From the NCBI GenBank assembly GCA_019247235.1, contig JAFAPG010000648.1:1-6440 (forward strand): a stretch of DNA of 6,440 nucleotides. Reading direction: 5' to 3'. Below are positions 1 through 4,952 of this stretch, piece by piece; position 1 is the stretch's first letter; the number at the start of each line of letters is the position of its first letter. A program made the translations under genes and the position numbers. The notes under the pieces were generated by a model that saw only the letters and a program-made list of their open reading frames with translations, had not been told where the DNA came from and searched no databases. This DNA comes from Acidobacteriota bacterium. GTDB taxonomy: Bacteria > Acidobacteriota > Terriglobia > Terriglobales > Acidobacteriaceae.

Positions 1-1
1 C

Positions 2-418
2 GATACCCGGGGCGAACTGATCACGACCGACGGGCGCGTGGTGGGCGAACATCAGGGTATTCACAACTTCACCGTCGGCCAGCGTAAGGGCTTGGGGCTT
101 GCGACCGGCTCGCCCTTGTACGTGGTTCAGATCAAAGGCGATACCCATCAGGTGGTCGTCGGCGGTCAGGAGAGTCTTTACTCGGAAACTCTGATTGCCC
201 GCCCGATCAATCTCATCGCCATGGAAGATTTCACCGAAGAGCTTCAGGTGAGCGTGAAAATTCGCCATCGTCATGAGCCCGCGGCCGCGACCATCACTAA
301 AACCGCCGCCGACACGATCCTGGTGCGATTTGCCGTGCCCCAACGTGCCATAACCCCAGGCCAAGCTGCTGTTTTCTACCAGAATGACGTAGTCGTGGGA
401 GGCGGGTGGATTAGCTAG
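2..418 (+). CDS. mnmA: tRNA-specific 2-thiouridylase MnmA, C-terminal part (5' end outside window)
   Basis: Partial gene: the frame is open from base 2 and stops at TAG 416-418, giving 138 residues of a protein usually about 360 long. MnmA transfers sulfur to C2 of the wobble uridine (U34) of Lys, Glu and Gln tRNAs, using ATP to adenylate the base, in the cytoplasm. The recognisable block is GIHNFTVGQRKGLG (fragment residues about 19-32), the family's central-domain signature. The C-terminal beta-barrel ends with PQRAITPGQAAVFY and VVGGGWI, both typical of MnmA. The ATP-binding PP-loop and the two catalytic cysteines lie upstream of the window and cannot be checked. The GTG at 38 is internal and not a start, because conserved MnmA sequence precedes it in frame. 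The last 8 bases overlap the end of the convergent methyltransferase-like gene. Family assignment is very secure. Confidence 0.96.
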   Translation, partial: DTRGELITTDGRVVGEHQGIHNFTVGQRKGLGLATGSPLYVVQIKGDTHQVVVGGQESLYSETLIARPINLIAMEDFTEELQVSVKIRHRHEPAAATITKTAADTILVRFAVPQRAITPGQAAVFYQNDVVVGGGWIS

Positions 419-992
419 GCGCTATCTTCGTGGGGTGAGATCGCGAAACAATGCGGTAAGGTAGGTAGGCCGGGACCTCTTGTTTGTACCTTTGAAATTC
501 CTCGCCAAACCGCTCATTGAGCAGCTTCTCTTCTGTGCGTACCCGAATTTCTGTTCCCACGCCGAATAGAGAGAGAGCAAGGAGAAACAGCCAGCCGGGT
601 GCAAGCACCACCGCAGTGGCCGAGAGCACAAGCAGCATGGACGTGTAAATCGGGTTGCGCATCACTCCATAGGGTCCCGAGCGCACCAGCCGATGTTCAG
701 GCCCGAGAGCCGCGTCGATCCTAAATTGGCCCGCCAAGGTCTGGGCGGAAGTCCACGACAGCAGAGCAGCGAGTAACCACAGGACAATTGACAAAGCTGC
801 CCGCCAGCCTGGCAGCGCTCGTGTCCAGAAACGATCCTGCCAAAGAATGCTATAAGCCAGCGCCTGCAGCACCATGCCCCAGCGGGCACGCCGGTTCACC
901 ACGTTCGGCGAATGGGATCTCTGGTGCGCTCGAAGGAAGGGAAGCAACCAGAACGTCACTCCCAAGGCAAGGATAAGGTATCCGTAGGTCAT
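411..992 (-). CDS. Isoprenylcysteine carboxyl methyltransferase-like integral membrane protein
   Basis: A 193-residue polytopic membrane protein of the ICMT/PEMT superfamily, which methylates lipid-linked or hydrophobic substrates with S-adenosylmethionine. Hydrophobic segments are visible at about residues 3-20, 40-50, 65-82, 117-131 and 133-146. The diagnostic C-terminal part is LVRSGPYGVMRNPIYTSML (102-120). It is followed by RTEEKLLNERFGEEFQRY (152-169), matching the family's E-E-x-L-x(4)-G-x-x-[YF]-x-x-Y pattern, and then VPAYLPY. In the family these segments form the SAM site. The start is set by an ATG at 992 with GGAGG (complement of 1001-1005) 8 bases upstream. The natural substrate in bacteria is generally unknown, so a lipid, quinone or small thiol is as plausible as a prenylated protein. 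It has no partner gene here and converges on mnmA with an 8-base overlap. Confidence 0.85.
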   Translation of the reverse strand: MTYGYLILALGVTFWLLPFLRAHQRSHSPNVVNRRARWGMVLQALAYSILWQDRFWTRALPGWRAALSIVLWLLAALLSWTSAQTLAGQFRIDAALGPEHRLVRSGPYGVMRNPIYTSMLLVLSATAVVLAPGWLFLLALSLFGVGTEIRVRTEEKLLNERFGEEFQRYKQEVPAYLPYRIVSRSHPTKIAPS

Positions 993-1000
993 CAGGATAC

Positions 1001-1005
1001 CCTCC
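1001..1005 (-). promoter_or_regulatory. Ribosome binding site of the ICMT-like gene
   Basis: On the minus strand the sequence is GGAGG, then GTATCCTG, then ATG. This is a strong Shine-Dalgarno at 8-base spacing that fixes the start codon at 990-992. Confidence 0.75.
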
Positions 1006-1132
1006 GGTGGCGAAGAGACGCTGGTCGAGATCCGCTTAAGCTAGGCATGGAAGCGCGTCTTACGGGTGCTAGCGCTCAGCTACCGGCACAGAATGGCGAG
1101 CATAGGAGGGGGATAAGCGCGAGAACGGGCGC
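1006..1132. other. Short intergenic stretch between two minus-strand genes
   Basis: It must hold any promoter of the ICMT-like gene and any end signal of the coiled-coil gene. I see no convincing -35/-10 pair. A small inverted repeat, AGCGC (1116-1120) with GCGCT (1129-1133) around an 8-base loop, sits directly at the stop codon of the coiled-coil gene. On the minus strand it is followed by TATCCCC rather than a T tract, so it is only a weak terminator candidate. Confidence 0.4.
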
Positions 1133-1636
1133 TCAAATGAACATTTCATCTTGGGGTACAGTCGCAGAATTCTGAGCTCGCCGCCGGGAGAAAAATGCTT
1201 CGACACCAACCGTGAGCCCATGCAATAAACCCGAAACATGCCGAACCGGAGAAACTACGGTTCGCTGCACGGCCTCGCGAGTCTCTTCGAGCTTGTCCAT
1301 GGTGCTGGTGACAAACTCATCGGCACGTATCACCTGTAGCCGAGTGCGATCGACAATGTCGGTCAAAGTTGCATCGAGCCTCTCAAGTTGCACACGGACC
1401 ATGGAGGTGGAAGCGCTGACATTTTCAACCATGTTCTCAATTTTGGGTCGCAGGTCGGTAATCATGGTGTGGGCTAGCTCCGCGGTTGGCAGCACTTTAG
1501 TTTTGACTTCTTCCGCCAGCAATTCCACTCGCGCCGTGGTCTTGCGCATAGCCAGGTACATTCCTGCAAGAATTCCAGCCTGCAGAAGCACTGCGAATGC
1601 CGTGACACCAATGAATACCATTAAGAGGTTTTGCAT
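1133..1636 (-). CDS. Membrane-anchored coiled-coil protein, DUF948-like, ending in DEMFI
   Basis: A 167-residue protein with one N-terminal membrane helix (about residues 5-29, rich in V, A, L, F), then a long, charged, probably coiled-coil stretch (about 31-130, with blocks such as ELLAEEVKTKVLP and RLDATLTDIVDRTRLQ). A semi-hydrophobic segment SPVRHVSGLLHGLTVGVEAFF (129-149) and a basic RRR precede the tail PQDEMFI. The topology resembles DUF948 proteins. I recall similar proteins with the same tail in Acidobacteriota, but could not check this. The open frame runs 65 codons further upstream to 1831, but that part reads through ytxH in another frame and is basic low-quality sequence. I therefore place the start at the ATG 1634-1636, just before the membrane helix. 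The gene lies 22 bases after ytxH, implying one transcript. Function is unknown; a membrane-tethered scaffold is the inference. Confidence 0.8.
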   Translation of the reverse strand: MQNLLMVFIGVTAFAVLLQAGILAGMYLAMRKTTARVELLAEEVKTKVLPTAELAHTMITDLRPKIENMVENVSASTSMVRVQLERLDATLTDIVDRTRLQVIRADEFVTSTMDKLEETREAVQRTVVSPVRHVSGLLHGLTVGVEAFFSRRRAQNSATVPQDEMFI

Positions 1637-1639
1637 AAG

Positions 1640-1655
1640 CTCGGAATCGCCCGAG
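1640..1655 (-). promoter_or_regulatory. Inverted repeat in the 22-base ytxH/coiled-coil gene junction, just before the downstream ATG
   Basis: On the minus strand the junction reads CTCGG-GCGATT-CCGAG-CTT-ATG. The 5-base arms pair perfectly, and a G-T pair could extend the stem to 6 with a 4-base loop. The only Shine-Dalgarno-like bases before this ATG (GAG) lie inside the right arm. This suggests that translation of the second gene depends on ribosomes arriving from ytxH. Confidence 0.4.
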
Positions 1656-1658
1656 TAC

Positions 1659-1976
1659 CTACAAGTTCTCGCTCTCTGCTGTGCTGGGCTGGGAGGTCTT
1701 CTCCCGGTATGCCTGACGGCCGGCTTCAACCGCGGAGCGAATCTGATCTTTTTGCGAGTTGTATACTTCTTTGCCCTTCTGTGCCCATTGCTCGGCTTGG
1801 TCCCGCGCCTCTCGAGCGCGCTTGCGGACATAGTCTCGGCCCTCTTCCGCCTTCGACATTAGGATTTCACGAGTTTCGCTTCCCGATTGCGGCGCGTACA
1901 ACATACCCACCACCGTCCCAATGCCGAGCCCCGTCAGAAACCACAGCAGTCCAGCCTTGCCGTCACGGTCCGACAT
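1659..1976 (-). CDS. YtxH-family general-stress/membrane protein
   Basis: A 105-residue protein of the YtxH domain family. A glycine-zipper-like membrane segment (GLLWFLTGLGIGTVVGMLYAP, residues 9-29, with G16, G18, G20 and G24) runs into the family's hallmark LYAPQSGSETRE (26-37). A highly charged helical or coiled-coil region (about 41-95, rich in R, E, K, Q) and a polar tail follow. YtxH proteins are small single-helix membrane proteins first linked to general stress in Bacillus; their molecular role is not settled. The start at 1974-1976 is secured by an ideal Shine-Dalgarno. It is the first gene of a pair with the coiled-coil membrane protein 22 bases downstream, so both probably act at the same membrane. 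It is divergent from the zinc-ribbon gene. Confidence 0.88.
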   Translation of the reverse strand: MSDRDGKAGLLWFLTGLGIGTVVGMLYAPQSGSETREILMSKAEEGRDYVRKRAREARDQAEQWAQKGKEVYNSQKDQIRSAVEAGRQAYREKTSQPSTAESENL

Positions 1977-1977
1977 A

Positions 1978-1987
1978 GATCACCTCC
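1978..1987 (-). promoter_or_regulatory. Unusually complete Shine-Dalgarno of ytxH
   Basis: On the minus strand the bases are GGAGGTGATC, the exact complement of the conserved GATCACCTCC at the 3' end of 16S rRNA (10 of 10). GGAGG sits 6 bases from the ATG. This predicts strong initiation and fixes the start. Confidence 0.8.
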
Positions 1988-2008
1988 GGCGACGCTTGCA
2001 ACAGACGG

Positions 2009-2038
2009 ATGGTAGCACCCGCTCTGGCGAAATACAAT
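2009..2038. promoter_or_regulatory. Possible overlapping divergent promoters between ytxH and the zinc-ribbon gene
   Basis: On the plus strand TACAAT (2033-2038) is a 5-of-6 match to a -10 box, but the -35 position (TGGTAG, 2010-2015) is poor. On the minus strand TTGTAT (complement of 2032-2037) is followed 17 bases on by TACCAT (complement of 2009-2014), 3/6 and 4/6 matches, about 33 bases upstream of the ytxH start. The same bases could therefore serve both genes. These are consensus resemblances only. Confidence 0.35.
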
Positions 2039-2087
2039 TCAGGTGGGCTTGTCGAGCCAGCCCCGGCAGCGAGAGAATGTCTGCATC

Positions 2088-2093
2088 GAGGAG
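2088..2093 (+). promoter_or_regulatory. Shine-Dalgarno that selects a TTG start
   Basis: GAGGAG at 2088-2093 lies 5 bases before the TTG at 2099-2101. No comparable site precedes the in-frame upstream ATG at 2009. The TTG is therefore the likely start of the zinc-ribbon protein. Confidence 0.65.
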
Positions 2094-2098
2094 AAACC

Positions 2099-2521
2099 TT
2101 GTCCGACCGCAAGTACCGTCAACACGGTTATCAGGACAGCGGGGCCGAGAAGGCTAAGTCGTCCTCTGAGCGTCCCACCCGAAAGGACAGCTTCGGACCA
2201 CGTCCCGTCCAAATGCCGGGTACGCACACGGTTTCGCGCTGTGCGCAGTGCGGAACTCTCTTAACCTTACTGTCGGAACCGCTCGCTGAATGTCCGAAAT
2301 GTGGTTTTGACCTGCATTCCTGCAAGCAGTGCACCTATTTCGATCCCTCCAGCCGTTTCGAGTGCATGCAAGCAGTGGCCGAGCGGATTACCAAAAAGGA
2401 CGCACGCAATCAGTGTACGTTCTACTCGATCAGCGTGCGGGTGGAGAAGCAAACCTCAAGTGGCGGCACCTCCCGACCCGACGATGCTCGCCGGGCCTTC
2501 GACAATCTCTTCAAGAAGTAA
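2099..2521 (+). CDS. Small eight-cysteine zinc-ribbon protein of unknown function
   Basis: A 140-residue protein from the TTG at 2099. The N-terminus is basic and polar (SDRKYRQHGYQDS, residues 2-14, then K/R/S-rich to about 38), probably disordered. The core holds C48-x2-C51, C65-x2-C68 (CPKCG), C75-x2-C78, then C89 and C106, enough for two structural zinc sites. The C-terminus ends with RPDDARRAFDNLFKK (126-140), an amphipathic, probably helical tail. The frame is open to an ATG at 2009, but the extra 30 residues look unlike the rest, have no Shine-Dalgarno and overlap the divergent promoter region. I recall similar proteins annotated as hypothetical in Acidobacteriota, unverified. A nucleic-acid or protein-binding role is inferred from the zinc ribbons and basic arm. 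It ends 4 bases before the convergent SDR gene. Confidence 0.8.
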   Translation: MSDRKYRQHGYQDSGAEKAKSSSERPTRKDSFGPRPVQMPGTHTVSRCAQCGTLLTLLSEPLAECPKCGFDLHSCKQCTYFDPSSRFECMQAVAERITKKDARNQCTFYSISVRVEKQTSSGGTSRPDDARRAFDNLFKK

Positions 2522-2525
2522 GCGC

Positions 2526-3248
2526 TCAGGGTTTCTGTGTCGGTCGTAGCAAGACTTCGCTGATGAAGGACTGCGAGGTTTGCGTGACCAGGGCAGCAAC
2601 AACGTGGGCCACATCATCAGGTTTCAGCATCTTGTTGCTATCTTTGCCCGTGTGCGGACCCAATTCGGTGTCGACCGAACCCGGACAGACTACCGAAACC
2701 CGAATATTGTAGGGTCGCAATTCTTCAGCTACCGAGTAGCTGAGCCCGTTCAGCCCCCATTTTGAGGCAGCATAGGCCGCGCCGCGGGGAAGTGGGTTTT
2801 TTCCCGCCAAAGAGGAAATGTTCACAATATGACCCGTCTTGGCCCGAATCATGAGCGGAGCAAAGGCGCGAACGGCAAAAAAAACGCCCCGCAAATTTGT
2901 GTTCAGGATCTTTTCCCATGTTTCCGGTGTCATTTCATGAAGCGGCCCTGAGAACCATCCCACGCCCGCGTTGTTGACCAGAATGTCCAGCCGATGGAAG
3001 TGTTCGTCTAGCCGAGAAGCCAGGCCTTCGATCGAAGCTAAGTCGCTAACATCGCATGGTTCTACCTGGGCTTTCCCGCCCCGGGTGCGAATCATGGCCT
3101 GGGTTGTTTCCAGGGTTTCGCGGGTGCGGCCTGAAAGCACCAGCGAAGCACCCAATTCCGCTAGCTTCTGTGAGATGGCTGCGCCGATTCCGCGTCCTGC
3201 GCCGGTCACCAACGCCACTTGTCCCAAAAGAGGAGTTCGTTCGTTCAT
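2526..3248 (-). CDS. Short-chain dehydrogenase/reductase (classical SDR, 3-oxoacyl-ACP-reductase-like)
   Basis: A 240-residue cytoplasmic classical SDR that transfers hydride between NAD(P)H and a carbonyl or alcohol. Visible motifs are the Rossmann dinucleotide loop TGAGRGIG (15-22), SGR at 39-41 (an Arg after beta-2 favours NADP(H)), CDVSD with D66, NNAG (92-95), N118, S146, Y159-x3-K163 (YAASK) and PG at 189-190. The full catalytic tetrad N118/S146/Y159/K163 is present. Length is normal for the family. The start is the ATG at 3246-3248, with AAGGAG 10 bases upstream on the minus strand. The substrate cannot be read from sequence; fatty-acid-type ketoreductases and sugar or alcohol dehydrogenases share these motifs. 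It is a single gene, with no biosynthetic partners in the window. Confidence 0.92.
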   Translation of the reverse strand: MNERTPLLGQVALVTGAGRGIGAAISQKLAELGASLVLSGRTRETLETTQAMIRTRGGKAQVEPCDVSDLASIEGLASRLDEHFHRLDILVNNAGVGWFSGPLHEMTPETWEKILNTNLRGVFFAVRAFAPLMIRAKTGHIVNISSLAGKNPLPRGAAYAASKWGLNGLSYSVAEELRPYNIRVSVVCPGSVDTELGPHTGKDSNKMLKPDDVAHVVAALVTQTSQSFISEVLLRPTQKP

Positions 3249-3342
3249 TCTATGCTTGCTCCTTTCGCCAGATTCCGGTCAGCAAAACACCAAAGATACG
3301 CACTTTAGCATCGAACTGGTCATAACTTTAGAGCGAAGAAAC

Positions 3343-3371
3343 TTGCTTAACTTAAGATGCATCCATATAAT
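3343..3371 (+). promoter_or_regulatory. Sigma-70-type promoter of the TPR protein gene
   Basis: A perfect -10 box TATAAT (3366-3371) lies exactly 17 bases after TTGCTT (3343-3348, 4 of 6 to TTGACA). The start of transcription would be near 3378, leaving a leader of about 160 bases before the TPR gene. The sequence around the boxes is A/T-rich compared with the rest of the window. Confidence 0.65.
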
Positions 3372-3390
3372 CCCGCTCACCGGAACAGAA

Positions 3391-3413
3391 CTTCTGCCCC
3401 GGTGGGGGAGAAG
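3391..3413 (+). promoter_or_regulatory. Hairpin in the leader of the TPR gene
   Basis: CTTCT (3391-3395) and CCCC (3397-3400) can pair with GGGG (3404-3407) and AGAAG (3409-3413) around the loop GGT. This gives nine pairs with one internal G/G mismatch, about 15 bases after the predicted transcription start. There is no following T tract, so it is not a typical terminator. A role in mRNA stability or protein binding is possible. Confidence 0.4.
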
Positions 3414-3524
3414 GGTGCTGAGTAGTCCCAGCCGTATCCGGGGAACGCACCGCGCTCGAACCTTTCACGTCGATTCCGGTTCGGCGTTCGACCCGGTATC
3501 CTAAGTTTGATTTCCCAAGAGCCC

Positions 3525-3541
3525 GAGGAGCGATGGAATGA
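3525..3541 (+). promoter_or_regulatory. Ribosome site of the TPR gene with an overlapping two-codon mini-ORF
   Basis: GAGGAG (3525-3530) is 7 bases before the ATG at 3538. A second ATG at 3533 in another frame reads ATG-GAA-TGA, its stop overlapping the real start codon by four bases (ATGA). The upstream ATG is only 2 bases from the Shine-Dalgarno, too close for efficient use. Confidence 0.5.
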
Positions 3542-4893
3542 AAACAATTGTTTTGGCGATTCTGCTTGCGTGCACTTTATCGGCCGCGGCGCAAGATGCG
3601 GCGCAGCAAACTCCACCCTCGGCAGGGGGCGCGGCTGGCGCAGGCCAAGGCGAGCAGGCGCCAACTATTAAGGATCCAGCCGAGTACAACGCCTACGTGG
3701 GCGCGGTACAGCAGCAGGATGCCAATGCCAAGGCAAGCGCGCTTGAGGCTTTCTTGACCCAGTATCCCAATAGCGTGATGAAGGTAAGCGCGCTAGAGCA
3801 GCTCATGGGAACCTATCAACAAACGGGGAATCAGACGAAGGTGGTGGACGCGGCTAAGCGCCTACTGACGGCTGATCCGAACAACCTGCGCGCATCGGCG
3901 TTGCTAACGTTTTTGGCGCGCCAGAATGTAATGCAGCAGCAAAATGTGCAGCAGAACCTCGCGGACCTTCAGACTTATTGCACGAAAGGCCTTGACGCTC
4001 TTAAGGCCAATCAGAAACCCGCCGGCATGTCGGATGCGGATTTTGACAAATTGAAGAAACAGGTAGGAATTATCTTTAACTCCGGTTGCGGTTTTTCGGC
4101 TCTGCAAAACAAAGACTTCCAGCACGCGCAGGAGTATCTGCGAAATGCGGTCGATGCCGAACCGAATGATCTACAGAATGTCTATCCCTTAGCTACCGCG
4201 TATCTTTCCTCGAACCCGCCGGACACATTAAGCGGCCTATTCTATTTGGCGCGGGCCGCTTCCTTGGCCCCAGCCGGCTCGCCTGCGCAAACCCAAATTC
4301 AGAGTTACGGACAGAAGGTTTACAAAAACTATCACGGTTCGGATGAGGGTTGGACTGACTTGCTGACGGTAGCCAAAACCGCCACTGCGCCTCCCCCGGA
4401 CCTGTCCACCAAGGTTACTAAATATGTTCCTCCAACCCCGGCTCAACAGGCTCACGACCTGGTGAAAGACAAGACCCCCGATCAGATCAAACAACTCAGT
4501 TTTGGTGAGTGGGAGTTGGTCTTATCGGCAGGCACTCCGGAAGACCAGGACAAGGTTTGGAGTGTGATTAAAAACATACCTTTGCAAATGGAAGGCAATG
4601 TCATTGAGGCCACCAGCCCGACCGAGTTGCACATTGCCGGCAGCGAGGATGACATCGAGCAAAAGCGCGCCGATATAACTCTGACCATGACCGGTCCGAT
4701 CCCCGCGGCTCGCGTCCCCAAACCCGGGGACGCCTTTGATTTTGAAGGCACGCCGAGCTCTTTTACGGCCACACCCTTCATGATGAGCATGGAAAATGGG
4801 AAGCTGCTGAAGAAGGCCGGTGAAGCTCCGACCAAGAAGCCACCGGTACGCCATCGTCCTCCGGTTCATCACACGCAACCGTCACACCAGTGA
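3538..4893 (+). CDS. Exported TPR-repeat protein with OB-like C-terminal domain
   Basis: 451 residues. An N-terminal signal peptide MKTIVLAILLACTLSAAA has a likely signal peptidase I cut after A18. C12 in LLAC is only a poor lipobox. A low-complexity A/G/Q/P linker runs to about residue 45. Alpha-helical TPR-like repeats follow: about 48-78 (ASALEAFLTQYPNS), 83-116 (VVDAAKRLLTADPNN), 175-210 (AQEYLRNAVDAEPND) and 213-246. A second linker (about 284-303) leads to a helical region with FGEWELVLSAG (322-332). A beta-rich segment at about 350-425 (GNVIEATSPTELHIAG, VPKPGDAFDFEG, TPFMMSMENG) resembles OB-fold domains of exported proteins. The tail (433-451) is rich in Pro, His and Lys/Arg. It probably works as a periplasmic or outer-membrane-side scaffold; partners are unknown. 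It has its own promoter and leader. The export and TPR calls are firm; the OB domain is inference. Confidence 0.85.
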   Translation: MKTIVLAILLACTLSAAAQDAAQQTPPSAGGAAGAGQGEQAPTIKDPAEYNAYVGAVQQQDANAKASALEAFLTQYPNSVMKVSALEQLMGTYQQTGNQTKVVDAAKRLLTADPNNLRASALLTFLARQNVMQQQNVQQNLADLQTYCTKGLDALKANQKPAGMSDADFDKLKKQVGIIFNSGCGFSALQNKDFQHAQEYLRNAVDAEPNDLQNVYPLATAYLSSNPPDTLSGLFYLARAASLAPAGSPAQTQIQSYGQKVYKNYHGSDEGWTDLLTVAKTATAPPPDLSTKVTKYVPPTPAQQAHDLVKDKTPDQIKQLSFGEWELVLSAGTPEDQDKVWSVIKNIPLQMEGNVIEATSPTELHIAGSEDDIEQKRADITLTMTGPIPAARVPKPGDAFDFEGTPSSFTATPFMMSMENGKLLKKAGEAPTKKPPVRHRPPVHHTQPSHQ

Positions 4894-4952
4894 CCTGCTG
4901 CTTTGGCGGCGAGAGCCAGCCGATATGAATCGATGAGGCCGCCGGGTGACGG
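4894..4952. other. Short gap between the convergent TPR and Fis-type genes
   Basis: 59 bases. Arms GGCGGC (4905-4910) and GCCGCC (4938-4943) can pair across a 27-base loop, but no T tract follows on either strand. This is a poor terminator candidate, and nothing else is seen. Confidence 0.3.

Larger units (their letters stand above)
3249..3537. other. Divergent intergenic region between the SDR and TPR genes
   Basis: 289 bases without a supported gene. It holds the SDR ribosome site at its left end, a sigma-70-type promoter for the TPR gene, and a deduced leader of about 160 bases with a hairpin at 3391-3413. Arms CGAACC and GGTTCG near 3457-3483 could form a second, weaker stem with a loop of about 15 bases. 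I found no convincing minus-strand promoter for the SDR gene and no recognisable riboswitch. Confidence 0.6.

Noticed and set aside
1637..1831. N-terminal extension of the coiled-coil protein (65 extra codons)
   Set aside because: It overlaps ytxH in another frame, is basic and low quality, and the membrane helix follows directly after the ATG at 1636.
1212..1862. Plus-strand frame of 216 residues opposite the coiled-coil and ytxH genes
   Set aside because: Its Ser/Thr/Arg-rich composition is a reverse-strand shadow; the minus-strand genes have clear families and ribosome sites.
2009..2098. 30-residue upstream extension of the zinc-ribbon protein
   Set aside because: No ribosome site precedes the ATG, and the TTG at 2099 has a clear one.
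3546..3575. Lipoprotein signal in the TPR protein (LLAC at residues 9-12)
   Set aside because: The cysteine comes too early and the hydrophobic stretch continues past it; the AAA cut site at 16-18 fits signal peptidase I better.
3377..3664. Minus-strand frame of 95 residues across the leader and start of the TPR gene
   Set aside because: It has no domain-like sequence, covers the predicted promoter leader and signal peptide, and reads as a shadow frame.
4905..4943. GGCGGC/GCCGCC inverted repeat as a bidirectional terminator
   Set aside because: The loop is 27 bases and no T tract follows on either strand.
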